The notes beneath the pieces were generated by a model that did not search any database, was not told where the DNA came from, and saw only the letters and a program-made list of their open reading frames with translations. A DNA stretch of 64,000 nucleotides from Tenuifilum thalassicum (GTDB lineage Bacteria > Bacteroidota > Bacteroidia > Bacteroidales > Tenuifilaceae): contig NZ_CP041345.1 in assembly GCF_013265555.1 (NCBI RefSeq), positions 2,402,581 through 2,466,580 of the forward strand, written 5' to 3'. Every line of letters begins with the position of its first letter. The stretch's first letter is position 1. The position numbers and the translations under genes were made by a program. Shown in pieces: positions 47,172 through 53,716 of this stretch.

Positions 47172-48599
47172 TTATACAAGCACATTCTGCTCTGAATTAA
47201 GCGCACATCGCAGCGCTTGAAGTTTTGATTTTACTTCTTGAAGTTCAAGTTCTGGAACAGAACCTATAACAACTCCAGCTCCAGCCTGATAGAACAACCG
47301 TCCTCCTTTTGAGAAAAAAGATCGAATGGTAATAGCATGGTTTACATCCCCATTTAGGCCTATATAGCCCACAACTCCACCATAAACGCCTCTTGCTGTT
47401 GGCTCAAGTTTAGAGATAATCTCCATTGCACGAAATTTAGGTGCACCACTCAGCGTTCCTGCAGGGAAAGTACTAGCAAGTACCTTGAACGGTTTATAAC
47501 CAAAGGGCAAATCCCCGTAAACCGATGAAACCAGATGCATCAAATGGGAATATCGGTGCACTTCGCGATAGCTCTCAACCCTGACGTTTTTTGCTGTTCT
47601 GCTCAGGTCATTTCTAGCCAAGTCTACAAGCATGGAGTGCTCCGCATTCTCTTTTCTACTTGAAAGCAAGTTTTGAAGCTCAACTTCGTCCTGTTTCTCA
47701 TCGCCATGTCTTTTAACTGTGCCAGCAATGGGGTTTACCATGGCAACGCCATTTTCAATGCGTAAGTGTGTTTCTGGCGAAGACCCAAAAATCTTAAAAT
47801 CAAGAAAATCTAAATAAAACAGGTAAGGCGACGGGTTAATGCTACGTAAATGACGGTAAACATTGAACTCATCGCCCAAGAATGGTTGTTCAAAGCGTCT
47901 CGATAATACAATTTGAAAAGTATCACCAATTGCACAGTACTTCCTACCTTTTTCAACAATATTAAGGTACTCCTCATCCGTCATGTTTGCTATTTCCTCC
48001 CCTACAAGTTTAAAATAATGGTTAGGAACAAATCGTTTGGATAGAACTTTGAGTATTTTAGTTGTGATTTCACCTGATTCTTCAAAAACATTCTCGCTAA
48101 TGGTTAGGGTATTATGGAAATGGTCAAATTTCAGAACTACTTTGTACAAATCATATTTTATTAAAGGTATGCCTTCCTCTGTTTGTTGAAGTTTTACAGA
48201 ATCAAAAAAGGTTACAGCATCATATGCTGTATAACCGTAAAATCGAGCCGAACTACTTTTCTCATGGTCATCGTCTACGCTAAACATCTCCATAAACTCT
48301 GTCACTTTTGTAACTACCTCGCTACGAATGACATTCTGGCTTTGAAAGTCGCTAAAAAGATAAGTCGACAGCAAGTCAGTAGTTACGCTAACGCCAGCAA
48401 TAGGATTGATACAGATATACGTAAACGCTTCGTTTCGATACCTATAGTCGCCACACTCAAACATAAGCAGCTGCGGGAACTCATCGCGTAACCTTAGGTA
48501 AACACCAACAGGGGTTAAGGTATCGGCAGAAATGATTTTTTCCTTAATCTTAAGTTTTACATCGTAATCGAATCTGTTTTGAATTTGCTTAGCAACCAT
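47172..48599 (-). CDS. trpE: anthranilate synthase component I
   Basis: A 475-residue chorismate-using enzyme that commits chorismate to tryptophan. The catalytic C-terminal half has FQIVLSRRFEQPF, YLFYLDFLDFKIFGSSPE, VNPIAGTVKRHG, HSMLVDLARNDLSR, FPAGTLSGAPK and GGVVGYIGLNGD. The N-terminal tryptophan-feedback motif, usually LLES, reads MFEC here (residues 46-49). The ATG lies 25 bases after the T-tract of an attenuator and its leader peptide, so transcription into trpE is conditional on the leader. Confidence 0.95.
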   Translation of the reverse strand: MVAKQIQNRFDYDVKLKIKEKIISADTLTPVGVYLRLRDEFPQLLMFECGDYRYRNEAFTYICINPIAGVSVTTDLLSTYLFSDFQSQNVIRSEVVTKVTEFMEMFSVDDDHEKSSSARFYGYTAYDAVTFFDSVKLQQTEEGIPLIKYDLYKVVLKFDHFHNTLTISENVFEESGEITTKILKVLSKRFVPNHYFKLVGEEIANMTDEEYLNIVEKGRKYCAIGDTFQIVLSRRFEQPFLGDEFNVYRHLRSINPSPYLFYLDFLDFKIFGSSPETHLRIENGVAMVNPIAGTVKRHGDEKQDEVELQNLLSSRKENAEHSMLVDLARNDLSRTAKNVRVESYREVHRYSHLMHLVSSVYGDLPFGYKPFKVLASTFPAGTLSGAPKFRAMEIISKLEPTARGVYGGVVGYIGLNGDVNHAITIRSFFSKGGRLFYQAGAGVVIGSVPELELQEVKSKLQALRCALNSEQNVLV

Positions 48600-48623
48600 A
48601 ACTCATGAACATTTATGTATTAT

Positions 48624-48660
48624 AAAAAAACTGGGGGCTTGCTGTGTTAAGCAAGCCCCC
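48624..48660 (-). terminator. trp attenuator terminator hairpin
   Basis: On the minus strand GGGGGCTTGC (48651-48660) pairs perfectly with GCAAGCCCCC (48633-48642) around an 8-base loop, followed by AGTTTTTTTATAA. It lies between the trp leader peptide and trpE, so it is a transcription attenuator rather than an end-of-gene terminator. Confidence 0.9.
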
Positions 48661-48727
48661 GAACAAATACGTTTATTATTTAAAGAATAGGCTACAAAGG
48701 CTTAACACAGCAACTCTTGTTACTGTG
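48633..48727 (-). promoter_or_regulatory. trp operon ribosome-mediated attenuator (regions 1-4)
   Basis: On the minus strand region 1 (48719-48727, CACAGTAAC) can pair with region 2 (48706-48714, GTTGCTGTG) with one wobble. Region 2 (48700-48713) is perfectly complementary over 14 bases to region 3 (48639-48652), giving an antiterminator. Regions 3 and 4 form the terminator. Three Trp codons at 48728-48736 lie just before region 1: stalling there would hide region 1 and free region 2 for region 3, while a ribosome at the stop codon (48692-48694) would cover region 2 and let the terminator form. Confidence 0.88.
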
Positions 48728-48763
48728 CCACCACCAAAGATTAATGTTACCTATTCTACTCAT
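48692..48763 (-). CDS. trpL: trp operon leader peptide with three consecutive Trp codons
   Basis: A 23-codon frame, ATG to TAG. It begins MSRIGNINL, then WWW at residues 10-12, and ends KSCCVKPL. The ATG is about 14 bases after the predicted RNA start set by the promoter at 48784-48815. Three Trp codons in a row in a 23-residue peptide, directly before an attenuator and trpE, identify it as a regulatory leader peptide whose translation senses charged tRNA-Trp. The coding sequence itself contains RNA regions 1 and 2 of the attenuator. Confidence 0.9.
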   Translation of the reverse strand: MSRIGNINLWWWHSNKSCCVKPL

Positions 48764-48783
48764 CTTTAACTTTATCTTCGATG

Positions 48784-48815
48784 CAAATATAAAAAAACAT
48801 GTTTACAATTTGCAA
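48784..48815 (-). promoter_or_regulatory. promoter of the trp operon
   Basis: On the minus strand TTG (48813-48815), a 21-base spacer and TATATTTG (48784-48791) make a full consensus promoter. Transcription would start near 48777, about 14 bases before trpL. Its -33 box abuts that of the divergent promoter. Confidence 0.8.
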
Positions 48816-48817
48816 AT
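48808..48817. promoter_or_regulatory. palindrome formed by two abutting -33 boxes
   Basis: ATTTGCAAAT is a perfect 10-base palindrome. Its halves TTG (48810-48812, plus strand) and CAA (48813-48815, TTG on the minus strand) are the -33 boxes of the divergent aromatic and trp promoters. Confidence 0.6.
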
Positions 48818-48841
48818 CAAAATAAATTATTTTTACCTTTG
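48810..48841 (+). promoter_or_regulatory. promoter of the Phe/Tyr/shikimate operon
   Basis: TTG (48810-48812), a 21-base spacer and TACCTTTG (48834-48841) make a full consensus promoter. Transcription should start near 48848, about 10 bases before the first leader peptide at 48858. Confidence 0.8.
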
Positions 48842-48857
48842 TACAAATGTTTGGACT

Positions 48858-48944
48858 ATGAGAGCGTTTAACAACAATTGCTTTTATTATAGCTACTACT
48901 TCTACTTTAGCAAGTGGGGGCTGAGTAATTGTTGTGTAAATTAA
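48858..48944 (+). CDS. first aromatic leader peptide (Phe/Tyr-rich)
   Basis: A 28-codon frame, ATG to TAA. Residues 9-17 read FYYSYYFYF; in total it has four Phe, five Tyr and one Trp codon (residue 20). The aromatic run ends about ten bases before the region that forms the antiterminator. It is located between the promoter and the first of two terminators ahead of pheA, the typical arrangement of a ribosome-mediated attenuator sensing charged tRNA-Phe and tRNA-Tyr. A longer frame upstream exists but starts before the promoter. Confidence 0.87.
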   Translation: MRAFNNNCFYYSYYFYFSKWGLSNCCVN

Positions 48945-48998
48945 GTTGTATAAACCGATTAACAATAACTCAGCCCTGGCAAAAGCCGGGGCTTTTTT
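48871..48998 (+). promoter_or_regulatory. first aromatic attenuator (regions 1-4)
   Basis: Region 1 (48871-48879, ACAACAATT) is complementary to AATTGTTGT (48927-48935). Region 2 (48918-48933) pairs with region 3 (48961-48976): nine bases GGGCTGAGT with ACTCAGCCC, one A-A mismatch, then ATTGTT with AACAAT. Region 3 also supplies the 5' arm of the terminator at 48972-48998. Stalling in the Phe/Tyr run would favour the 2:3 antiterminator. Confidence 0.85.
48972..48998 (+). terminator. terminator of the first aromatic attenuator
   Basis: AGCCCTGGC and GCCGGGGCT form a 9-bp stem with one G-T wobble and an AAAA loop, followed by six T in all (TTTTTTG). Confidence 0.88.
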
Positions 48999-49024
48999 GT
49001 TTAACCAATAATTAAAAAGAAGAA

Positions 49025-49108
49025 ATGAGAAATACATATTCATTCAACCTAAGCCAAGAGCAGTACTACTTTTACTTTTACTACTTCACGAAACTCGTGG
49101 GGCTCTAA
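49025..49108 (+). CDS. second aromatic leader peptide (Phe/Tyr-rich)
   Basis: A 27-codon frame, ATG to TAA, with a purine-rich AAGAAGAA just before the ATG. Residues 14-21 read YYFYFYYF; overall four Phe and six Tyr codons, no Trp. It follows the first terminator by 27 bases and precedes a second terminator and pheA. It is not a copy of the first leader: the sequences differ outside the aromatic run, although both begin MR. Confidence 0.87.
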   Translation: MRNTYSFNLSQEQYYFYFYYFTKLVGL

Positions 49109-49166
49109 CACTTTTATATAAATCGAACTAAAGAAAAGTGAAGCCCCGTAAAAGCGGGGCTTTTTT
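49087..49166 (+). promoter_or_regulatory. second aromatic attenuator (regions 1-4)
   Basis: CACGA (49087-49091) and TCGTG (49095-49099) form the 1:2 hairpin. Region 2 (GGGGCT at 49099-49104 and CACTTTT at 49109-49115) pairs with region 3 (AAAAGTG at 49134-49140 and AGCCCC at 49142-49147) with a small internal loop. Region 3 shares AGCCCC with the terminator, so the structures exclude each other. Confidence 0.82.
49142..49166 (+). terminator. terminator of the second aromatic attenuator
   Basis: AGCCCCG and CGGGGCT (7 bp, 6-base loop) are followed by TTTTTT. The T-tract ends about 33 bases before the pheA ATG. Confidence 0.88.
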
Positions 49167-49198
49167 AGTAAATACCTAAACCAAAATAAAATAATTTT

Positions 49199-50047
49199 AT
49201 GAAAGAGAAAGTTGCAATTCAGGGACTCAAAGGTTCATTCCACCAGGAAGCGGCTGAGAAATATTTTGGGACAGATATAGAGATAGTTGAATGCTTAACC
49301 TTTCAGCAATTGGTAAAAGCAGTATCGGAAGGAGCCGCCGATAAGGGAATCATGGCAATTGAGAATTCCGTAGCAGGGAGTTTACTTCCAAACTACTCAT
49401 TACTAAGGGACTCAGACCTACAAATTGAAGGAGAAATATTTTTAAGAATATCGCAACACCTAATAGCACTTCCGGAGCAATCAATAAACAACATTAGAGA
49501 GATACAATCCCATCCAATGGCAATTGCCCAATGCGACAAGTTTTTACATAGCCTACACGATGTAAGAATAGTATCAACCGACGACACTGCGCTTAGCGCA
49601 AGGCTTATTTCGGAAAACAAGCTAAAAGGAGTTGCTGCAATAGCTAGTGAAAAAGCAGCAAAAATCTATGGTCTAAAACCAATAGCTAAGTCCATAGAGA
49701 ACAACCCGAACAACTATACAAGATTTGTTGTGATAGGGAAAACTCAACCTGCAGAAATATCAGAGGTGGCCAATAAGGCAAGCATTGCATTTGCGCTACA
49801 ACACAAGGTTGGGAGTCTCCAGAAAGCCCTGTCGGCCTTTTCGCGATATGGAGTGAACCTAACCCTTTTGCAATCGTTGCCACAAGTTGGAAGCCCATGG
49901 GAATACTATTTCCATGCCGACCTTGTTTTCAGGCATCGCGACGATTTTGAACTAGCCATTAGTGCATTAAAGCAAAACACATCGTACCTCAAAACATTTG
50001 GAATATACAAAGAGGCAAACATCAACAGAAATCAAAATGAAAACTAG
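49199..50047 (+). CDS. pheA: prephenate dehydratase
   Basis: A 282-residue monofunctional PheA: a dehydratase domain (about 1-180) with VAIQGLKGSFHQEAAEKYFG, GIMAIENSVAGS and the catalytic Thr in NNYTRFVVIG, then an ACT domain (about 190-275: HKVGSLQKALSAFSRYGVNL) that normally binds phenylalanine for feedback. It converts prephenate to phenylpyruvate. Chorismate mutase is supplied by another gene of the operon. First structural gene after the two attenuators; it overlaps tyrA by 11 bases. Confidence 0.94.
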   Translation: MKEKVAIQGLKGSFHQEAAEKYFGTDIEIVECLTFQQLVKAVSEGAADKGIMAIENSVAGSLLPNYSLLRDSDLQIEGEIFLRISQHLIALPEQSINNIREIQSHPMAIAQCDKFLHSLHDVRIVSTDDTALSARLISENKLKGVAAIASEKAAKIYGLKPIAKSIENNPNNYTRFVVIGKTQPAEISEVANKASIAFALQHKVGSLQKALSAFSRYGVNLTLLQSLPQVGSPWEYYFHADLVFRHRDDFELAISALKQNTSYLKTFGIYKEANINRNQNEN

Positions 50048-50933
50048 TAGCTTAACTATAGGAATAGTAGGGCTTGGACAGCTAGGCGCCTCAATCGCAG
50101 CTGGGCTGAAAGGGCAAGCTAAAAGGATACTGGGATTTGATTTAAATCCTGAACATGTAAATTTCTGCATCAACTCATATTTCATCGATTCTTATGTTAA
50201 TCTTGATGAGATAAGCACTCGTTCCGATATCGTTATTGTTGCAACACCAGTCAATCATATAAGCAGCATTGTAAGCAAGTTACTTTATAGAAGCAAAAAG
50301 GAGCTAGTAGTATTCGATGTAGGCTCAACCAAAGAGCAAATCTGCAATGAGCTTTCCAACCACCCTAAAAGAAAGCAGTACGTGGCCACGCATCCAATGG
50401 CTGGTAACACAGGGCATGGACCAAGTTCTGCCTCAAGAACCCTGTTTCATAACAAAATGGTTTATATCTGCGATGAACATAAATCGGATAGTAGAGCAAT
50501 TAATATTGTTGCTCAAATTTGGGATACTCTCGGAGCCAGCGTAAGATTTATAAGCTCCAAAGAGCACGACCACACGGTTGCTTTCACATCGCACCTACCT
50601 CAGCTTGTATCATACGCAATGGCCAATTCAGCAGCGTGTCCCGAAACCTACAACGATGCCTTTAGCTGCGCATCAAGCGGATTTGACTCTACAACCCGAT
50701 TGGCCAAAAGTAGTCCAAGCATGTGGATTCCAATTGTTATGCAGAATCAAAAAAACATCCTGAGTGCATTAAGCGAAATGCAACATCAGCTAAAACAGAT
50801 TGAAACAGCAATTAGGCATAACGATGAAGAAGCATTAAAGCTCCTGTTTGAAAATGCAAACCAGGTAAGAAAAATATTCGAATCAATTAATCAAAACTCA
50901 AAAACTCAATCCCATGAAATGCAACGATTCTAG
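50037..50933 (+). CDS. tyrA: prephenate dehydrogenase
   Basis: A 298-residue NAD(P)-dependent enzyme producing 4-hydroxyphenylpyruvate for tyrosine. The Rossmann loop IGIVGLGQLGASIA starts at residue 8; DVGSTKEQI, the catalytic His in YVATHPMAGNTGHG and FTSHLPQLVSYAM are family signatures. The ATG at 50037, inside the pheA end, fits the family start; an in-frame upstream extension has no homology. No fused mutase or ACT domain. Confidence 0.92.
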   Translation: MKTSSLTIGIVGLGQLGASIAAGLKGQAKRILGFDLNPEHVNFCINSYFIDSYVNLDEISTRSDIVIVATPVNHISSIVSKLLYRSKKELVVFDVGSTKEQICNELSNHPKRKQYVATHPMAGNTGHGPSSASRTLFHNKMVYICDEHKSDSRAINIVAQIWDTLGASVRFISSKEHDHTVAFTSHLPQLVSYAMANSAACPETYNDAFSCASSGFDSTTRLAKSSPSMWIPIVMQNQKNILSALSEMQHQLKQIETAIRHNDEEALKLLFENANQVRKIFESINQNSKTQSHEMQRF

Positions 50934-52002
50934 AGAAGGCAGCAAAATCAGGAGGCAGCAGCCTTTAATTATTGCGGGCCCTTGCAGTGCCGAATCGCCA
51001 CAGCAACTTTTAAGCGTGGCTAATGAGCTAAAAAGAAACGGAAAGGTAAGCTACATGAGAGCTGGCGTATGGAAACCACGAACCACACCAAACTCATTTG
51101 AAGGCTACGGCTCCGAAGCGCTTGAGTGGCTTAAGGAGGTAAGGCAAGAAACAGGCATGCCATTTGCCACTGAGGTTGCTAACGAAAAACACGTTTACGA
51201 GGCTTTAAAGTTTGGTGCCGACCTTTTATGGATAGGTGCACGAACGGTTTCAAACCCTTTTGCTGTACAAGAGATTGCCGTTGCCTTACGTGGAGTACAC
51301 GTCCCTGTTCTTGTAAAAAATCCGCTTAGCCCCGACCTTAAACTCTGGGAAGGTGCTATTAACAGGCTGCGCCTTGCTGGAGTTAATGAGGTTGGCGCTG
51401 TTCATCGTGGATTTACCATGATGAACTCATCACCCTTTAGAAATTTTCCCATGTGGGAGGTAGCACTGCAGCTTAAAGCTAACAACCCAGAACTGATGGT
51501 TTTATCTGACCCAAGCCATATCTCAGGCAATTCCGCTTACATTGAAATCCTTTCTCGCCGCGCTCTATCGCTTGGATTCAATGGACTGATGATTGAAGTG
51601 CATCCCAATCCTCAAATAGCATTGAGCGATGCTAAGCAACAGATTACGCCCAACCAGTTCAACTCCATTATCAACTCTATTCTTAACAAGGACAATACCG
51701 ACGAAGATATTATGGCTGAGCTAAGAACTGAAATAGATGCTTTAGACGAAATGTTGGTTTGGGCGCTATCGAACAGAATGGCCATTGCTACAGAAATTGC
51801 AAAGGTTAAAAGTCAAACCGGAAAAGCTATCATCCAACCAGACCGATGGAATGATGTTTTAGCTAAAGTTATTGGGAAAGGATTCAAAATGGGACTCAGA
51901 ACTGAGTTCATCAAAAACCTTTACAATAGCATACACCGCGAATCGCTACAAGCCCAGGAAGCTTTAGCAAACCAAAAAAACGAAATGATGAAAATTGGTT
52001 AA
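50914..52002 (+). CDS. bifunctional DAHP synthase/chorismate mutase
   Basis: A 362-residue fusion. The N-terminal part (about 15-265) is a DAHP synthase barrel of the KDO8P-synthase-like type (IIAGPCSAESPQQLL, YMRAGVWKPRTTPNSFEGYG, WIGARTVSNPF, LVKNPLSPDLKLW, LSDPSHISGN). The C-terminal 90 residues form an AroQ-type chorismate mutase (ELRTEIDALDEMLVWALSNRM). It therefore covers the first shikimate step and the chorismate-to-prephenate step, and fusion to the mutase can provide prephenate-linked feedback. It overlaps tyrA by 20 bases. Confidence 0.93.
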   Translation: MKCNDSREGSKIRRQQPLIIAGPCSAESPQQLLSVANELKRNGKVSYMRAGVWKPRTTPNSFEGYGSEALEWLKEVRQETGMPFATEVANEKHVYEALKFGADLLWIGARTVSNPFAVQEIAVALRGVHVPVLVKNPLSPDLKLWEGAINRLRLAGVNEVGAVHRGFTMMNSSPFRNFPMWEVALQLKANNPELMVLSDPSHISGNSAYIEILSRRALSLGFNGLMIEVHPNPQIALSDAKQQITPNQFNSIINSILNKDNTDEDIMAELRTEIDALDEMLVWALSNRMAIATEIAKVKSQTGKAIIQPDRWNDVLAKVIGKGFKMGLRTEFIKNLYNSIHRESLQAQEALANQKNEMMKIG

Positions 52003-52025
52003 CTTTGGCAAAAGAAAATATCGCC

Positions 52026-53048
52026 ATGGAAAAAATCATTCTAAAAGGGAATAGCACCAGCTCAACAATTATTATTGATGAAAGGATTGAAAATACCGTC
52101 AAATATCTACCTAATAAAAAGATATTCATTATAACCGACAAAAATGTTGAGAAGATTTATCGGAATAGTTTTCCTAAAGCACCCGTATACTCAATCACAC
52201 CTGGCGAAAAGTCGAAACAGCTAAGTTATGTTGAAAACATTTACCGCTGGCTACTTGAAAACAATGCCGACCGTAACAGCTTTATTCTTGGAATTGGTGG
52301 CGGCGTGGTTTGCGACATAGCAGGCTTCGTGGCTTCAACCTACATGAGAGGGATTGAATTTGGATTTGTTTCTACCAGCTTGCTTTCGCAGGTTGATGCT
52401 AGCGTTGGGGGCAAAAACGGAGTTGACCTCGATGGCTACAAAAACATCGTTGGCACATTTAATCAACCTAGTTTTGTGATTTGTGATACAAATCTTCTAC
52501 AAACACTCCCAAACGATGAACTAGTAAATGGATTTGCCGAAATGATAAAACATACACTTATTTCGGACGAACATCTTTTTGACTTGATGGAAAAAGAATG
52601 CGATGATTTGCTTCAGCTAAAGCAGCCCACTATTTCAAAGCATGTTTCCTATTCAATTAAGGTAAAAGAAAAAATTGTTGCATCCGATGAACGAGAAAAG
52701 GGAATTAGAAAACTTCTCAACTTCGGGCACACCTGGGGGCACGCAGTTGAAACACTAACCGGAATACCACATGGTAAAGCAGTGAGCATTGGGATTGAGT
52801 TTGCTTGCCGCCTTTCCATGCACAAGGGGCTTCTACTTAACAGAGATTACCTCAGAATAATAAACCTTCTCAAAACATTTGAATTACCTGTTTGTACTAA
52901 TCAATCGCCAACAAAGATTTTTGACATCTTGGTTAAAGACAAAAAACGGAATGAAAATCGTATCGACTTCATCTTACTAAAAGGGATTGGCAAGCCAGCC
53001 ATAGTAAGTATGACTTTAGACGAAATACGAGATTTTATAAAACAGTAA
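52026..53048 (+). CDS. aroB: 3-dehydroquinate synthase
   Basis: A 340-residue NAD- and metal-dependent enzyme. Motifs: GEKSKQLSYVENIY, ILGIGGGVVCDIAGFVASTYMRG (NAD loop), TSLLSQVDASVGGKNGVD, NGFAEMIKH and the metal site LNFGHTWGHAVE. The ATG at 52026 is favoured over a TTG at 52005. It follows the bifunctional synthase by 23 bases. Confidence 0.95.
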   Translation: MEKIILKGNSTSSTIIIDERIENTVKYLPNKKIFIITDKNVEKIYRNSFPKAPVYSITPGEKSKQLSYVENIYRWLLENNADRNSFILGIGGGVVCDIAGFVASTYMRGIEFGFVSTSLLSQVDASVGGKNGVDLDGYKNIVGTFNQPSFVICDTNLLQTLPNDELVNGFAEMIKHTLISDEHLFDLMEKECDDLLQLKQPTISKHVSYSIKVKEKIVASDEREKGIRKLLNFGHTWGHAVETLTGIPHGKAVSIGIEFACRLSMHKGLLLNRDYLRIINLLKTFELPVCTNQSPTKIFDILVKDKKRNENRIDFILLKGIGKPAIVSMTLDEIRDFIKQ

Positions 53049-53059
53049 ATAAGAAATTG

Positions 53060-53716
53060 ATGAGCAAAATCCGACATGACATTTGTGTTAGCATAGGCAA
53101 TATTGGATTCGAAGAGATAAAGGAGCTCCTTCCAAAACTATCTGTGGCAGAAATTAGGATTGACTTGCTTAGCTTGAATGAAGAAGAGATAGAACAGTGT
53201 TTTGCATTGCACAAAAACCTAATAGCTACATATAGGCCAAAGTCCAATGAATATGACTTAATGAAAAACATCCTAAACAAAGCCATTGAATGGGGTGCAG
53301 CTATGGTTGACGTAGATATTGACACACCTGCAGAGGTTATAAGTGAAATTGCTGTAAAAGCAAAGCACCACAACTGCAAGTTAATTGTATCCTATCATAA
53401 TTTTGATGGTACACCTACCCTATCGACTTTGAAAAATTTAATTGAAAAGACGAAATTACGCCATGCAGATTATACTAAAATTGCATGCATGGCAAATAGT
53501 CCTTCCGATTGCTCAAGGATACTATCGTTATACGAAAAGCACTCAAACCTAATAGCATTTTGTATGGGGCAAGTTGGTACGGTTACACGCATAGCATCCC
53601 CTCTGTTAGGTGCACCTTTTTCCTATGCCAGCCTGCAAGGAAACCAAACTGCTCCAGGACAGCTAGATTATATAAACATGAACAATTTGCTAAACACCAT
53701 CAATCCAATCGACTAA
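53060..53716 (+). CDS. aroD: 3-dehydroquinate dehydratase, type I
   Basis: A 218-residue class I (Schiff base) enzyme. Family sites are visible: EIRIDLL near the N-terminus, the catalytic His in LIVSYHNFDGT, the Schiff-base Lys in YTKIACMANS, the conserved Arg in GTVTRIASPLLGAPFSY, and GNQTAPGQ near the end. Its stop overlaps the aroE start codon (TAATG). Confidence 0.93.
   Translation: MSKIRHDICVSIGNIGFEEIKELLPKLSVAEIRIDLLSLNEEEIEQCFALHKNLIATYRPKSNEYDLMKNILNKAIEWGAAMVDVDIDTPAEVISEIAVKAKHHNCKLIVSYHNFDGTPTLSTLKNLIEKTKLRHADYTKIACMANSPSDCSRILSLYEKHSNLIAFCMGQVGTVTRIASPLLGAPFSYASLQGNQTAPGQLDYINMNNLLNTINPID

Noticed and set aside
48717-48944. A 75-codon plus-strand frame ending with the first aromatic leader
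   Set aside because: Its first 47 codons lie upstream of or inside the promoter (48810-48841) and antisense to trpL. Only the last 28 codons, from the ATG at 48858, follow the predicted RNA start and carry the Phe/Tyr run.
48756-49043. A 95-codon minus-strand frame across the aromatic leader region
   Set aside because: It is the antisense of the two leader peptides and terminators, which have much stronger support, and the Bacteroidota promoter on that strand lies inside it.
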